A stretch of DNA of 6,794 nt from Bacillota bacterium. GTDB lineage: Bacteria; Bacillota; Thermosediminibacteria; Thermosediminibacterales; Thermosediminibacteraceae. The DNA lies in assembly GCA_003242255.1 (NCBI GenBank), contig QGUT01000093.1, forward strand, positions 1 to 6,794, in the 5' to 3' direction. Below, piece by piece: positions 4,946 through 6,794 of the stretch. Below the pieces are notes generated by a model. The model was not told the origin of the DNA, did not search any database, and saw nothing but the letters and a program-made list of their open reading frames with translations. The translations under genes and the position numbers were made by a program. The stretch's first letter is position 1. Each line of letters opens with the position of its first letter.

Positions 4946-6628
4946 TTGAAGTCAAAGCGCTTTCAGATATTGGCCGAAAGGCCTGTAAACAAAGACGGTT
5001 TTGTGGCCGAATGGCCCGAAGTGGGACTTATTGCGGTGGACAGCCCGAACGACCCTAAACCCAGCATCCGGGTAGAAAACGGCAAGATCGTCGAGATGGA
5101 CGGCAAGAAAAGGGAAGACTTCGACATGATAGAGCAGTTCATCGCCGACTACGCCATCGACGTCGAGATGGCGGAAAAGGCGATGAAGATGGACAGCGTC
5201 GAGATAGCCAGGATGCTGGTGGACGTCAACGTCCCCCGGGAGGAAGTCGTAAAAATAGCGAGGGGCCTTACTCCTGCCAAGATCGTTGAAGTGGTGAACC
5301 AGCTGAACGTGGTGGAAATCATGATGGCCATCCAGAAGATGCGGGCCAGGAAGCGACCGGGCAACCAATGCCACGTGACCAATTTGAGGGACAATCCGGT
5401 TCTCCTCGCCGCCGATGCCGCCGAGGGAGCTCTCAGGGGCTTCGACGAGGAAGAGACCACGGTCGGCATCACCAGGTACGCGCCCTTTAACGCCCTGGCC
5501 TTGCTGGTGGGCTCCCAGACCGGAAGGGGCGGGGTACTCACCCAGTGCGCCCTGGAGGAAGCCTTCGAGCTCACCATCGGCATGAGGGGCTTTACCTCCT
5601 ACGCCGAGACCATTTCGGTGTACGGCACCGAGCAGGTCTTCGTGGACGGCGACGACACGCCCTGGTCCAAGGCGTTTCTGGCCTCGGCTTACGCTTCCCG
5701 GGGACTCAAGATGCGGTTCACATCGGGAACGGGCTCCGAAGTCCAGATGGGCTACGCGGAAGGCAAATCCATGCTCTACCTAGAAGCCCGCTGCGTCATG
5801 GTGGCGAAGGGTGCAGGAGTCCAGGGGCTGCAGAACGGCTCCATCAGCTGCATAGGCGTTCCCGGCGCCGTGCCGTCGGGCATCAGGGCGGTGGCGGCGG
5901 AAAACCTCATCACCACAATGCTGGACCTGGAAGTGGCCTCCGGCAGCGACCAGACCTTCTCCCATTCGGACATCCGCAGGACTGCCAGGACCCTGCTCCT
6001 CATGATGCCCGGCACCGACTTCATCTTCTCCGGCTACAGCGCGGTGCCCAACTACGACAACATGTTTGCAGGCTCCAACTTCGACATCGAGGATGTGGAC
6101 GACTACCTCGCCCTCCAGAGGGACCTGATGGTGGACGGAGGTTTGAGGCCCGTGACCGAGGACGAGGTCATAGCGGTGAGGAACAAAGCCGCGAGGGCCC
6201 TGCAGGCTGTCTTCAAGAAGCTCGGCCTCCCGCCCATCACCGATGAAGAAGTGGAAGCTGCCACCTACGCCCACGGCTCCAAGGACATGCCCGAGAGGGA
6301 CGTGAACGAGGACCTGAAAGCGGCCACGGAACTCATGAACAGGGGCATCACCGGGCTGGACGTGGTAAAGGCCCTGGTGGAGAGCGGCTTTAGGGACGTG
6401 GCCGAAAACATCTTCAACATGCTCAAGCAGCGGATCGCAGGGGATTACCTGCACACCTCGGCGGTGCTCGACCGGAACTTCAACATAGATTCGGCGGTGA
6501 ACAATCCCAACGACTACAGGGGGCCCGGCACCGGTTATAGACTTTCGCCCGAGAGGTGGAACCAGATAAAGGACATACCCCAAGCTCTGAAGCCCGAGGA
6601 TTTCGATAAGAAGGAAGGGAGGGCTTGA
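4946..6628 (+). CDS. pduC: PduC, large (alpha) subunit of adenosylcobalamin-dependent propanediol dehydratase
   Basis: A 560-residue protein, against 554 in Salmonella and Klebsiella. It is the TIM-barrel catalytic subunit of the PduCDE complex, converting 1,2-propanediol to propionaldehyde by B12 radical chemistry inside the microcompartment. The start is TTG 4946, with GAGGAGGG (4931-4938) upstream; the resulting MKSKRFQ matches the MRSKRFE start of Salmonella PduC. Active-site residues known from the Klebsiella oxytoca enzyme fall at identical numbers: Q141, H143, E170, E221, Q296, D335 and S362. The region VPNYDNMFAGSN (367-378) is also conserved. S301 and Q336 match the diol dehydratase type, but glycerol may also be used, since diol and glycerol dehydratases are close relatives. 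The radical SAM (B12-independent) dehydratase is ruled out by family. pduD starts 4 nt after the stop codon. Confidence 0.96.
   Translation: MKSKRFQILAERPVNKDGFVAEWPEVGLIAVDSPNDPKPSIRVENGKIVEMDGKKREDFDMIEQFIADYAIDVEMAEKAMKMDSVEIARMLVDVNVPREEVVKIARGLTPAKIVEVVNQLNVVEIMMAIQKMRARKRPGNQCHVTNLRDNPVLLAADAAEGALRGFDEEETTVGITRYAPFNALALLVGSQTGRGGVLTQCALEEAFELTIGMRGFTSYAETISVYGTEQVFVDGDDTPWSKAFLASAYASRGLKMRFTSGTGSEVQMGYAEGKSMLYLEARCVMVAKGAGVQGLQNGSISCIGVPGAVPSGIRAVAAENLITTMLDLEVASGSDQTFSHSDIRRTARTLLLMMPGTDFIFSGYSAVPNYDNMFAGSNFDIEDVDDYLALQRDLMVDGGLRPVTEDEVIAVRNKAARALQAVFKKLGLPPITDEEVEAATYAHGSKDMPERDVNEDLKAATELMNRGITGLDVVKALVESGFRDVAENIFNMLKQRIAGDYLHTSAVLDRNFNIDSAVNNPNDYRGPGTGYRLSPERWNQIKDIPQALKPEDFDKKEGRA
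4952..4965. promoter_or_regulatory. Candidate CcpA catabolite-responsive element (cre) at the start of pduC
   Basis: TCAAAGCGCTTTCA differs at one position (the second) from the ideal palindromic cre TGAAAGCGCTTTCA, and its core AAAGCGCTTT is a perfect palindrome. It covers codons 3-7 of pduC. Cre sites inside the early coding region act as transcription roadblocks in Firmicutes. The bases also encode the conserved SKRF, so chance cannot be excluded. Confidence 0.45.
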
Positions 6629-6632
6629 GAAT

Positions 6633-6794
6633 ATGATAAACACTGAGGTTCTGGTGGAAGAAGTAGTAAAAGAGGTGCTGAAAAGGCTGTCGGCAGGGAA
6701 GGCGGATTCGTGCTGCGCTGAGCCGGCGGAAAAGGCCCCCGAAGTGCCCGAGGGCCGGGAACTCATCCTGGAAGAAGTAGGCCCTGCCCAGAAA
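6633..6794 (+). CDS. pduD: PduD, medium (beta) subunit of propanediol dehydratase, N-terminal part, 3' end cut by window
   Basis: Only the first 54 codons are present; the family is about 220-225 residues. ATG 6633 follows the Shine-Dalgarno GGGAGGG (6617-6623), which lies in the last codons of pduC, and the intergenic gap is 4 nt, so translation is probably coupled. Residues 1-19 (MINTEVLVEEVVKEVLKRL) form an amphipathic helix of the kind that targets PduD into the microcompartment. A Pro/Ala/Glu-rich linker follows (about 20-40). The motif LILEEVGPAQK (44-54) corresponds to the start of the folded domain (LTEVGEARQGT in Salmonella). The folded domain that helps bind B12 and dock PduC lies outside the window. 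Identity rests on position after pduC and on these short matches. Confidence 0.88.
   Translation, partial: MINTEVLVEEVVKEVLKRLSAGKADSCCAEPAEKAPEVPEGRELILEEVGPAQK

Noticed and set aside
5545..6246. Open + strand frame of 233 codons inside pduC
   Set aside because: It overlaps pduC entirely in another frame and encodes a His/Arg/Gly-rich low-complexity sequence typical of frame-shifted GC-rich coding DNA.
5780..6766. Long open frame on the minus strand (328 codons) opposite pduC and pduD
   Set aside because: It lies antisense to a full-length gene with all active-site residues. Its predicted protein is rich in His, Val, Gly and Arg with no recognisable domain, as expected from the mirror of GC-rich codons, and it has no credible ribosome binding site or promoter context.
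1..6794. CRISPR arrays, tRNA or rRNA genes, insertion sequences or other mobile elements
   Set aside because: No repeat-spacer pattern, no cloverleaf or rRNA-like sequence, and no transposase-like protein or terminal inverted repeats were seen. Gaps between genes are all under 300 bases and are accounted for above.

Overview
The window looks like a chromosomal segment of an anaerobic Firmicute, most likely a clostridium and perhaps a thermophilic one. This is an inference from strong Shine-Dalgarno sites, frequent TTG and GTG starts, heavy use of AGG (Arg) and ATA (Ile) codons in otherwise fairly GC-rich genes, AT-rich intergenic DNA and classical intrinsic terminators. All supported genes are on the + strand.

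Layout. (1) Bases 1-654 are the 3' part of a dihydrolipoamide dehydrogenase gene, closed by an intrinsic terminator; it appears to belong to an unrelated upstream transcription unit. (2) A vegetative-type promoter (694-723) starts a two-gene regulatory operon: a soluble LytS-type histidine kinase with an N-terminal PocR ligand-binding domain (763-1971), and a response regulator with a receiver domain, a middle domain and an AraC-type DNA-binding domain (1979-3571). The pair ends at a 17-bp perfect hairpin terminator. (3) A 261-bp intergenic region carries several candidate regulatory elements: a near-palindrome, three ACAGG repeats with 8-bp period, and an inverted repeat over a possible -10 box. 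(4) A propanediol-utilisation (Pdu) microcompartment operon begins: pduA (hexameric shell protein), pduB (tandem-domain trimeric shell protein), pduC (large subunit of B12-dependent diol dehydratase) and the first 54 codons of pduD (medium subunit), cut by the window edge.

How it works together. The Pdu microcompartment encloses adenosylcobalamin-dependent conversion of 1,2-propanediol to propionaldehyde. PduA and PduB form shell facets, PduC is the catalytic subunit, and PduD carries an N-terminal helix of the cargo-targeting type. In enteric bacteria the operon is switched on by PocR, a one-component AraC-family regulator whose sensor domain is thought to bind propanediol. Here the same sensor domain sits on a kinase and the AraC-type output on a separate response regulator, so the natural inference is that a two-component system senses propanediol in the cytoplasm and activates pduA onward. 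A near-perfect CcpA-type cre sequence at the start of pduC suggests an additional catabolite-repression layer. The gene families are known; the most noteworthy points are this regulatory arrangement and the candidate cis elements.
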